NCBI GenBank assembly: GCA_035252155.1
Contig: DATFDL010000326.1
Span: 1 to 30,870 of the forward strand
Length of the DNA: 30,870 nucleotides
Reading direction: 5' to 3'
Source: JAICLL01 sp035252155
Lineage (GTDB): Bacteria; Planctomycetota; Planctomycetia; Pirellulales; JAICIG01
A program made the translations under genes and the position numbers. Positions 23,012 through 30,870 of the stretch are shown here, in pieces; position 1 is the first letter of the stretch; each line of letters begins with the position of its first letter. The notes below the pieces were generated by a model. It was not told the origin of the DNA. It saw only the letters and a program-made list of their open reading frames with translations, and did no database searches.

Positions 23012-26000
23012 ATGGGGATGTGGCGTTCGCTCCACCCTTTTCATACTGCTTCTGGTCCCTCGCGCCGTTCGACGGCGGGTCGACGACGCTCGTCGCGCGC
23101 CGAGCGCCAACGCCGCGCGCGCCGCGTCAGGTCGCTCGAACGCTTTGAAGAGCGGTTCATGCTCAATGCGGGGCCCGAGCTGATTTCGATTCTGGCCAAC
23201 AACGGCGACGTCGTCTATGCGCCCTTTACCTCCGGCCAGGTGCCTAGTCTGCACACGGCCCCGCGCGAGCTCGATCTGCTGTTCAACCAAGGCGCCACGA
23301 TTGACCCCACCACGCTCGGCGGCATCGAGGTGGTCAGCGCCGGGGGCGACGGCAAGCTCAACACGGCCGACGACGTGCCGATCGCGCCCGGCTTTATCGG
23401 GCTGGGCAGCCAACCCAACGAGGTGGTGCTCCGCTTCGCTCAGTCGCTGCCCGACGATTTGTATCAAGTGACCCTGGTCGGCAAAGGTCCGCAGGCCCTG
23501 ACCGACAGCAACATTCCGCCCGATCCGTTCAACAGCGGCAACCCGGCCCAGGCCAATCTACAGGTGGCCTTTAAGGTGGACGCGGGGCCGCACGTGTTGT
23601 CGGTGGTTCCTGAGCCGGTGCGGTTCGATCCCTCGACGGGTCTGCTCGCCCAGGCGAACAACGAAATTGACGTCTATTTTGACAAGGCCATTCAATCGCT
23701 GCCGCAAGCGTTTGGTCAGCTCGATCCCCAGTTGTTCCAGCTCATTTACACGGCCAACACGGCGACGACGACCGACGATATTTCGCTTAACCCCAGTTCG
23801 GTCACGTTCGATTCGGCCACGAACAAGGCGACGCTGCTCTTCAGCACGCCGCTGGAGGCGATCGGCAGCGGCTCGTTCCGCCTGCGGATCGGCAACGACC
23901 AGAACGTCAGCGGCGATCGGGCGTTAATGACTCCCACGGTAGTGTCGGTTTCTGAGCCGACCGGAGGCACCTACAGCACCGCCACGACGATTCCATACAA
24001 CAACGGCAAGCTTGACCAGAACCCGCTGCAAGACAATCAGATCATTCTGTCGTCGCAACTGGGCGCGGATCCCATCGATCCCGGCCTGAGCTATCCGGGT
24101 GGCAATTTCGGACCGGGCGTCCGCAATGTGCCCACCCAGCAACACATCGATTTGAGCACGGCCGTCCTGCCGGCGCAAACGCACGGCACGATTCCGACGA
24201 TCACCTATAACTTCCCCGACGTCTATACCAGCACGCAGGGCACGGGGCCGCTGCACAACGTCATTACGCCCGACGAACGGACGCTCGCGCGCGACATCTT
24301 TCAGCTCTATAGCTACTACCTGGGCGTGCAGTTCCGCGAGGTGAGCAGCACGGATCTGGGCGCTGCCGACATGGGCATCGTCACGGGCGTGGTGCAGTCG
24401 GTAAACCCCAACGCGCCGTCATCGCTGGCCGCCGACAACGGGCAATCGACCTATGGCAGTCAGCACGGCTATCTGGCGGTAATGAACGCCAGCACCTTCA
24501 ACAATCAGGCGACGCCCTACGGCGGCGCCTGGTTTCAGGCTGCCATGCAGCAAATCGGCCACCTGCTGGGGTTGGGCAATGACGCCGAAGGCCCGCCGGG
24601 CACCATCATGGGCCTGGGGTTGAACGACCCCGCCACCGGCCAGCCGGCCGAGCCCGTCTTCCCCGGCAACGCCGACATCCTGCACGGGCAATATCTCTAC
24701 CGTCCCCAAAGCGACAACGTCGACCTCTATACATTCACCGTGTCGACGGCCGGCCAATTCAGCGCCGAGACGATCGCCCAGCGGCTGGTTTCGAGCGTGA
24801 TCAATCTGCCGCAAACCGGTTCGGCCGCGGTGGGCAACGCCGTGGTCGACGGCAGCACGTTTTCCGTGAACGACGGCGTGCATGCGCCAGTGACTTTTGA
24901 GTTTGCGGCGGATGGCCGCACGGTGACCGACGGCAATTTGCCGATTGCCTACAACTCGACCGACACGGCCCAGCAAGTGGCCGCCGACGTGGCCGCCGCG
25001 ATCAACGGGGCGACATCATCGGGCAGACTAGCGACGCAAGCGACCGTCAATGTCAATCAGGTAATGCTCAGCGGCATGCCCAAGCTGACCGCGGGCGGCG
25101 GCAATCAGGGTCAGGTGAGCTACGGCCAGCAGCCGAGCGAGTTGAACAGCGTTCTGACACTCTACAATCAGACCAACGTCATTCAAATCGCCGACACGGG
25201 CTCGAACGCCTCGGGCCAGCCCAACGGCATCGGCACGACACTCTACGGCGCCACGTTTACACTCAACGACGGAGTGCATCCAGCCGTCACGTTCCAGTAT
25301 GCCAAGCCGTGGGAGATTGATTTCACCGGCGACACCGGCGCCAGCGTCGTGGGCGACACCTTGTCGGTGACGCAAGGCACAACGACCAATACTTTCGAGT
25401 TCACGACCAACACAGTCGCGGTGAAGAACGGCAAACTGCCGGATGGCAATTACGCAATCCTGGTGTCGCCGACCGCATCGGCCCAGGCCTTGGCTTCGGC
25501 CGCCGCGACGGCCATTGACGCGGCCAGCGGCGCCAGCTCCGGCCGGGCCACCGCCGCCGGCAATGCCTTGTTTATTACACTCTCGACGACGAGCCAATTG
25601 GTTTCGTCGCCGAACTTCACGGTGCAAGGCCCGGGCAACGCCGCCGGCAATGTTCCGGTCGAGTTCCCCTCGACGGCCAGCGCGCACGACGTGGCAGTGG
25701 CCATCGCCAACGCAGTCAATAGCAACACGGCAACCAGCGGGCTGAACGCCACAGCCAATGTGCAGTTCGAGCAGGTGGTGCTGGGCGGACCGCTCACCGT
25801 CTCGTCGAGCGGCAACTCCGGCCAGGTCACCTACAGCGTGCAGCGCCAGGTCGTCTCGCGCAACGACGACTATTTCGGCACCGATTCGTTCATGCGGATG
25901 GACCTGGCGCCGGGCATTTACTACGTCGCGGTGACGAGCACGGGCAATACGCAGTTCGACCCGAACGTGGCGGGCAGCGGCTCGGGCGGCACGACGCAAG

Positions 26001-29000
26001 GCCCCTACGACCTGAAGCTCGACTTCACGCCCGCCAGTCAGGCGCTGAAGACGCTGACCGATACGGATGGCAACCCGCTGCACGGCAATTCCGACGGCAC
26101 ATCGGGCGGGGCCTACGACTTTTGGTTCAACGTCGGCACGACCATTTTTGTCGACAAGACGCCCCCGCCCAACTCATCGGCCTCGGGACGGCCGCTCGGC
26201 TCGGTCTCCAACCCCTTTACCAATCTCGCTCAGGCGCTGCAGGTGGCGGCCAACCGCATCGTAGCGCCGTCGGGCACCGCGACGCTCGCCGGCCAGACGT
26301 TCACGATCAACGACGGCACCAACACGCCGGTGACGTTTGAGTTTGTGCAGAACGGGAAGAGCCTGCCCGCCGGCGATTTCTACGTGCCGGTCAAGTACAA
26401 CCTGGGCGACTCGCCGGCGGCGGTGGCTCAAGCCATCGTGGCCGCGATCCAATCGAGTCCCCGTCCGCTGTTTGTCACTCCCACGTTTTACGACGCCGAC
26501 AGCGAGCTCGACCAACCCGGCAGCGAAAGCCCGACCAGCGATCCCGACGTCGACGAAAACGTCATCGACCTGCAGGTGCCGCCTCAAGGCACGGCCTACG
26601 TTGACGTGAAAAACGCTCCCGCGCTCTTGGCTGGCTCGCGGATCGTGCGCGTGCTGGGCACGGCCGGAGCCGACAACAGCATCGGCGTGCCGGTCTACCA
26701 GAATTCCACGTCGTCTCCGCCGACGCCGTTCACCGTGGGCAACGGGCTGAACGCCGGCAGCACCTTCCAGGTCACCGCGGGTTCGATCAGCGCCACGTTC
26801 GAATTCACCACCACGGCATCGGCCGTCAAGAACGGCCTCTTGGCCGACGGCAATTACGCGGTGCTCGTCGCGCCGGGCGCCTCGGCCCAGGCGATTGCCT
26901 CAGCGATGGCCCAGGCGATCAATGCCTCGCCCCTGGCGCTGGTCACCGGCGGATCGGTCACGGCTTCGGTCGGCGCCAACGCCAGCGCGGCAGCCAACAG
27001 TCAAGCCTGGTGGATCACACTCACCGGCGTGGGCACGATCACCATCAACACGCAAAACACTCCCTCACTGCTTTCGGTCTCGAACGCCTCGCCCTACGAG
27101 ATCGGCACGAGCCAATTCGGCCCATTGGCCGACGGCGGCGACCTGACGGTGCCGCAGGGCGTGACGGTGATGATCGATGCGGGGGCCGTGTTTAAGCTCC
27201 AAGGGACGAATATCACCGTCGGCGAGAACACGCCAGCCGTCGATTACAGCGACGCCGCCCTGCAGGTTCTCGGCACGCCGACTAGCTCGGTTTACTTCAC
27301 GTCGTTCCACGACAACTCGGTGGGCAGCGTGACCGACACGGTCACCGCACCCGCTTCCGGCGATTGGGGTGGCATCGTCTTCGGTCCCAACGCCGACCTG
27401 GAAAGCCAGGGCGTCTTTCTCGACACGGTCAACGGCGCTCGACTGAGCTATGGTGGTGGCGCCGTTTCGATCAACGGCGTGCTGACGCCGTTCACGCCGA
27501 TTTATGTTGACGGCTCGCGCCCGGCCATCACGAACAACACGATTCTGCTGAGCCACAATTCGGCGATGTCGGCCGATCCGAACAGCTTCGCCGAGACGAT
27601 TTTCGGCGGGCCGGGCTACGATCCGGCGAGCGGCGCCAACGTGCAGGCCGCACAAGCGTATGTCTCTGATTACGAGCGGGCCGGGCCCGACATTCAGGGC
27701 AACACGCTGTCGATCACGCAATCCGGGCCACAGACGATCAACGCCGCGCCGGGCAATCAGATCGTGCAAGGCGAGACCTTTGTCGTCTACAACCCCGGCA
27801 ACACGGCGGCGCCCGCGGCCACGTTTGAGTTCGTGAACTCCGAGGCGCTGCCGCCGGGCGGCCCGGTGACGGCCGGCACGCTCTTGCCCGATGGCAATTA
27901 CGCGGTGCTCTTCAGTCCGGGCGAGCCGGGCAACAGCTTCACGCAGGCGGTGCCGGCCGATACGGCCGCGCAAGTGGCGGCCGAAATCGCCGCGGCGATC
28001 ACGGCCGCCAACATCGGCGTCACGGCCACCGTGCCCGCCAACAGCAGCCAAGTGGCGGTTACCGGCGTCTCGCAGGTCGTGCCTTCATCGCCGACCAGCT
28101 TTGCCGCGCCCGACAGCTCGGCCATCGTCGACGGCGAAACATTCGTGGTGCGCAATTTGACGACGGGCGTGACGACCACGTTCGAGTTCAACAGCACCGG
28201 CACGGCCGCCGCCGGGCACGTGGTTGTCGCCTATACCAGCGGCGACTCGTCGACGACGGTAGCCGGCGAAATGGCCGCCGCCATCAACGGCGTGGCCAAC
28301 CTCGGGGTTCTGGCCGTCGTCAATGGTAGCCAGGTCGTATTGAGCGGCGCCATCGATTTCCAGTTCGGCAGCGCCCAAGGCGGAGGTGTGGGGGCCAATC
28401 CCCGCGTCTTGACGACCGTAGCCGGCAGTGCGCTTACCGATGGCTCGACCTTCCAGATCGTGAATAATCGGACGAACGCCACCACCACGTTCCAGTATCA
28501 ACTGAACACCGATCCGCCGTCAGCGACGCCGTCGAACAACATTCTCATCATTTACTCGCTGACCGATCAGGACACCGACGTCGCCAACGAGACGGCCGCG
28601 GCCATCAACGCAGCCGATTTGGGCGTCTCGGCCGTTGTCTCAAGCAATCAGGTGTCGCTCGTCGAAACTCCCAGCGGGCAGTTCGTCTCGCCCCTGACGA
28701 TGCAGTCGATGGTGGTCGCCAACACCGTCAACGGATTGTTTGTGCGGACACAAAACGCCACCACCCAATTGCCCGAGTCGCTGAGCGTCTCGGCCCGTTG
28801 GACGGCTACCGATGTTCCTTATGTGTTGTCGGACAATTTAGTGATCGCGGGCAATCCGGGCGGACCGCTCGACGGAACCCCACGGTTGAGTGGCCGACTC
28901 GACATCGATCCAGGCGCGACGGTCAAGCTGGGCGGTTCGCACGTCGAAACGCAGATGGGGGCCGACTTCATCGCCGAAGGCACGGCCGCTGACCCGGTCG

Positions 29001-30870
29001 TGTTCACGTCGCTGCACGACGACAGCTACGGCGGCGGCGGCACGTTCGACACCGACGGGGATAATGCCAACACGGCGTCGTCGCCGGCGGTGCCTCGGCC
29101 GGGCGATTGGAGCGGCCTCTATTTCGCGCCAACATCGACCGGCAGCCTCGACCATACGTTGATCGCCTATGGCGGCGGCGGCTCGACGGTGCAGGGCAAC
29201 TCCGACAATTTCAACGCGATCGAAATCCACCAGGCCGCGGTGCGTGTGGCCAACAGTACCATCGAGAACAACGCCGCCGGGCTGGCCACCGACACTCGGG
29301 CCGGGCTGGAAGGCAACGACTCGGCCACCATCTTCGTGCTGGGCGCCCAGCCGACGATTGTCAACAACGTCTTTCAAAACAATCAAGGCGCGACGATCAG
29401 CATCAATGCGAATTCGCTGATCTCGACCATTGTGCCCGACCCGGGACGCAGCACGGGACCGATCGGGCGTTTTAGCCAGTTCGATGCCAACCGCGGTCCG
29501 CTCGTGCGGCTGAATCAGATCGGCAACACGCTGGCTGTGCCGGGGGTCATCAATGGCATGTTGGTGCGCGGCGCGACCTTGGATACTTCGAGCGTCTGGG
29601 ACGACACCGATATCGTGCACGTCGTTAAGAACCAGATCGAAGTGCCGAACATCGACAGCCGGGGCGGGCTGATGCTGGAGAGTAGCACCGGTGCAAGTCT
29701 GGTGGTGAAATTCAGCGGCGCTAGCTCGGGCCTAACGGCCACGGGAACGCCGCTCGACATCACCAACCGGATTGGTGGCTCGGTGCAAGTGATTGGCACG
29801 CCAAGCCATCCCGTGGTTCTAACGGCGCTCAGCGACGAGACGGTCGGCGCGGGTCTGACTCCGCAAGGCCAGCCGCAAAAACTGACCGACAACGGCGCAG
29901 GGCTCGTTCAGACCGGGCAGGCGCTGTTGCCAACCGTTCCCGAGGTCAACCGTGGCACGACCATCGACAACGACGTGGCCACCAACGTCGTGGGCCACTT
30001 CGAGGCGAAGATCGGGCCGGGCGGGGACATGGGGACCGACACGGGGGGGGCGGCCGGCGGGCCCTTCCTGACCGGCATCACGGCCCAAGGCCGCACCCAG
30101 TTCCTGTTGAATCAGAACTTCGTCTTCGACTTTGCCAATTATGTCGATCCCGGCAGCACAGGCCCTGCGACGCGGCTCTCGGCGACCACCATCGACCAAG
30201 CGCCTACGCGCGTCGCTCCCGACGTCGTGGTCAGCAAGGGGCACTTCACGGGCAAGAACGGCACGATCAACTGGACGGTAACCAGCAGCTTTAAGCCGGG
30301 TACGACGCAGTTGGTCAACCAGGTGGCCTTCAACAGTGGCCAGGCCCTGGGAGATCTTCGGTTCATCAATTATCTGGACGAAGACGTTCCGCCGATTCCC
30401 AACGACGACTTGCTGTTCATCCAGGGCACGCCGGGTCAGCCCGGCTTCCAGGTCTTCACCATCGACGGGCCTGAGCGCGTCGGTGTGAGCCAAGGCGGCA
30501 TCTACCAGCCAGGACCCCAGTTGGTCAACGCCACGTACGACGGTTGGGCGGCGGATAGCTTTGATAACCTGCAGCAGACGATTGCGGCCAACGGCGGCAC
30601 ATTCACGGTCGCTGGAAACATCAACACGGCGAACCTGCCGCCGACGACCGACCCGCAATTGGGCAACATTTTCGGTCCGGCGGATCAAACCACCGCCTTC
30701 GCGTGGAACGTCGATGCCAACGCGACGAGCTCATTGATCACCACGTTCTTGAGTGAAGTCTCGGCGCCGCCGGCGCCACCGGGCGGCCAATGGAACGGCG
30801 TCACGCTCGACCAGAACAGCAACGACCGCAACGTGGCGGTGGTCAATGAGACCGAAAGCGCCAATACCGG
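23012..30870 (+). CDS. Giant secreted multidomain protein (3' end outside window)
   Basis: At least 2,619 residues with no stop to the window edge. AGGAGAA 8 nt upstream fixes the ATG at 23012. Residues 1-53 are very basic and end in the planctomycete export motif (RSLERFEERFMLNA). Residues about 440-540 resemble a matrixin-like domain (LARDIFQLYSYYLGVQF), but the expected HEIGHxLGLGH motif reads QQIGHLLGLGN (513-523), so it is presumably inactive. A PPC-like beta-sandwich begins at about 556 (ADILHGQYLYRPQSDNVDLY) and ends near 1008 (PYDLKLDF). Beta-helix-type segments follow at about 1377-1497 (VPQGVTVMIDAGAVFKL, GDWGGIVFG) and 1960-2130 (IDPGATVKLGG, GTAADPVVFTS, GDWSGLYF). Around eight DGxTF modules are interspersed. 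A surface or extracellular adhesive function is likely (inference). Confidence 0.9.
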   Translation, partial: MGMWRSLHPFHTASGPSRRSTAGRRRSSRAERQRRARRVRSLERFEERFMLNAGPELISILANNGDVVYAPFTSGQVPSLHTAPRELDLLFNQGATIDPTTLGGIEVVSAGGDGKLNTADDVPIAPGFIGLGSQPNEVVLRFAQSLPDDLYQVTLVGKGPQALTDSNIPPDPFNSGNPAQANLQVAFKVDAGPHVLSVVPEPVRFDPSTGLLAQANNEIDVYFDKAIQSLPQAFGQLDPQLFQLIYTANTATTTDDISLNPSSVTFDSATNKATLLFSTPLEAIGSGSFRLRIGNDQNVSGDRALMTPTVVSVSEPTGGTYSTATTIPYNNGKLDQNPLQDNQIILSSQLGADPIDPGLSYPGGNFGPGVRNVPTQQHIDLSTAVLPAQTHGTIPTITYNFPDVYTSTQGTGPLHNVITPDERTLARDIFQLYSYYLGVQFREVSSTDLGAADMGIVTGVVQSVNPNAPSSLAADNGQSTYGSQHGYLAVMNASTFNNQATPYGGAWFQAAMQQIGHLLGLGNDAEGPPGTIMGLGLNDPATGQPAEPVFPGNADILHGQYLYRPQSDNVDLYTFTVSTAGQFSAETIAQRLVSSVINLPQTGSAAVGNAVVDGSTFSVNDGVHAPVTFEFAADGRTVTDGNLPIAYNSTDTAQQVAADVAAAINGATSSGRLATQATVNVNQVMLSGMPKLTAGGGNQGQVSYGQQPSELNSVLTLYNQTNVIQIADTGSNASGQPNGIGTTLYGATFTLNDGVHPAVTFQYAKPWEIDFTGDTGASVVGDTLSVTQGTTTNTFEFTTNTVAVKNGKLPDGNYAILVSPTASAQALASAAATAIDAASGASSGRATAAGNALFITLSTTSQLVSSPNFTVQGPGNAAGNVPVEFPSTASAHDVAVAIANAVNSNTATSGLNATANVQFEQVVLGGPLTVSSSGNSGQVTYSVQRQVVSRNDDYFGTDSFMRMDLAPGIYYVAVTSTGNTQFDPNVAGSGSGGTTQGPYDLKLDFTPASQALKTLTDTDGNPLHGNSDGTSGGAYDFWFNVGTTIFVDKTPPPNSSASGRPLGSVSNPFTNLAQALQVAANRIVAPSGTATLAGQTFTINDGTNTPVTFEFVQNGKSLPAGDFYVPVKYNLGDSPAAVAQAIVAAIQSSPRPLFVTPTFYDADSELDQPGSESPTSDPDVDENVIDLQVPPQGTAYVDVKNAPALLAGSRIVRVLGTAGADNSIGVPVYQNSTSSPPTPFTVGNGLNAGSTFQVTAGSISATFEFTTTASAVKNGLLADGNYAVLVAPGASAQAIASAMAQAINASPLALVTGGSVTASVGANASAAANSQAWWITLTGVGTITINTQNTPSLLSVSNASPYEIGTSQFGPLADGGDLTVPQGVTVMIDAGAVFKLQGTNITVGENTPAVDYSDAALQVLGTPTSSVYFTSFHDNSVGSVTDTVTAPASGDWGGIVFGPNADLESQGVFLDTVNGARLSYGGGAVSINGVLTPFTPIYVDGSRPAITNNTILLSHNSAMSADPNSFAETIFGGPGYDPASGANVQAAQAYVSDYERAGPDIQGNTLSITQSGPQTINAAPGNQIVQGETFVVYNPGNTAAPAATFEFVNSEALPPGGPVTAGTLLPDGNYAVLFSPGEPGNSFTQAVPADTAAQVAAEIAAAITAANIGVTATVPANSSQVAVTGVSQVVPSSPTSFAAPDSSAIVDGETFVVRNLTTGVTTTFEFNSTGTAAAGHVVVAYTSGDSSTTVAGEMAAAINGVANLGVLAVVNGSQVVLSGAIDFQFGSAQGGGVGANPRVLTTVAGSALTDGSTFQIVNNRTNATTTFQYQLNTDPPSATPSNNILIIYSLTDQDTDVANETAAAINAADLGVSAVVSSNQVSLVETPSGQFVSPLTMQSMVVANTVNGLFVRTQNATTQLPESLSVSARWTATDVPYVLSDNLVIAGNPGGPLDGTPRLSGRLDIDPGATVKLGGSHVETQMGADFIAEGTAADPVVFTSLHDDSYGGGGTFDTDGDNANTASSPAVPRPGDWSGLYFAPTSTGSLDHTLIAYGGGGSTVQGNSDNFNAIEIHQAAVRVANSTIENNAAGLATDTRAGLEGNDSATIFVLGAQPTIVNNVFQNNQGATISINANSLISTIVPDPGRSTGPIGRFSQFDANRGPLVRLNQIGNTLAVPGVINGMLVRGATLDTSSVWDDTDIVHVVKNQIEVPNIDSRGGLMLESSTGASLVVKFSGASSGLTATGTPLDITNRIGGSVQVIGTPSHPVVLTALSDETVGAGLTPQGQPQKLTDNGAGLVQTGQALLPTVPEVNRGTTIDNDVATNVVGHFEAKIGPGGDMGTDTGGAAGGPFLTGITAQGRTQFLLNQNFVFDFANYVDPGSTGPATRLSATTIDQAPTRVAPDVVVSKGHFTGKNGTINWTVTSSFKPGTTQLVNQVAFNSGQALGDLRFINYLDEDVPPIPNDDLLFIQGTPGQPGFQVFTIDGPERVGVSQGGIYQPGPQLVNATYDGWAADSFDNLQQTIAANGGTFTVAGNINTANLPPTTDPQLGNIFGPADQTTAFAWNVDANATSSLITTFLSEVSAPPAPPGGQWNGVTLDQNSNDRNVAVVNETESANT
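24842..28665 (+). repeat. About eight copies of a coding 'DGxTF...TFEF...AAAIN' module
   Basis: Modules of about 75-110 residues begin near 24848, 25244, 25600 (degenerate), 26279, 26749, 27760, 28120 and 28435. The pattern is DGSTFSVNDG, then TFEF, then a short loop, a strand ending GNYAVL or IAYNS, a helix TAQQVAADVAAAIN, and a last strand like VNVNQVMLSG. At the DNA level GGCAATTACGCGGTGCTC recurs identically at 26849-26866 and 27893-27910, and its first 11 bases recur at 25444, which points to duplication rather than convergence. The copies are not contiguous: scaffold sequence separates them into about five clusters. Confidence 0.8.

Noticed and set aside
25028..28051. Minus-strand frames of 351 and 328 codons inside the giant gene
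   Set aside because: His/Arg/Val-rich translations typical of antisense reading of GC-rich coding DNA; the plus strand is continuously coding with recognisable domains.
1..30870. tRNA, rRNA, integrase, transposase, phage or defence genes
   Set aside because: None recognised on either strand; no sign of a recently acquired island apart from the small dispersed repeats.

Overview
The window is GC-rich, densely coding DNA that most probably comes from a planctomycete, and gene content suggests the Pirellulales side of the phylum (inference; no rRNA or marker gene is present). The signs are an ECF sigma factor directly upstream of a large Ser/Thr kinase with C-terminal repeats, a DUF1080 protein, a YXWGXW-repeat protein, a heme-motif squalene-cyclase-like protein, a giant secreted protein, the N-terminal 'LExLExR' motif that planctomycetes put on large exported proteins (three copies here), and several hairpin-forming dispersed repeats between genes.

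Layout. Positions 1-6907 (all minus strand) read, in order of transcription, ECF sigma factor, Ser/Thr kinase, and two tandem paralogous right-handed beta-helix proteins; the second runs off the left edge. Positions 7473-9770 (plus) hold two squalene-cyclase-like proteins with CXXCH heme motifs. The first is broken by two apparent frameshifts. Positions 9906-13648 (minus) hold a cysteine hydrolase, a Tat-exported polysaccharide deacetylase, an SDR oxidoreductase and a DUF6817 protein, with hairpin repeats in most gaps. Positions 13880-18400 (plus) hold a membrane protein, a YXWGXW-repeat protein with a Pro-Gly tail, an M19 dipeptidase and a DUF4214 protein. Positions 18439-22558 (minus) hold an M28-type peptidase lacking its metal-binding core, a DUF1080 protein, a three-copy 35-bp palindromic tandem repeat, and a leucine-rich-repeat protein fused to two STN-like domains. 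From 23012 to the right edge runs one open reading frame of at least 2,619 residues.

How the genes fit together. Most products carry signal peptides, a Tat signal or a membrane anchor, so this is largely a cell-envelope and secreted-protein region. The sigma factor and kinase look like one regulatory unit, and the beta-helix proteins are its possible targets or simply neighbours. The remaining genes look like independent short operons.

The most unusual object is the giant protein. It follows the usual planctomycete scaffold (export motif, matrixin-like domain, PPC-like beta-sandwich, beta-helix segments), but its metalloprotease motif has lost three of four key residues, and about eight copies of a 'DGxTF...TFEF...AAAIN' module interrupt the scaffold at about five places. 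Other points are the gutted M28 peptidase, the frameshifted heme-cyclase gene, and hairpin repeats that supply the stop codons of two genes.
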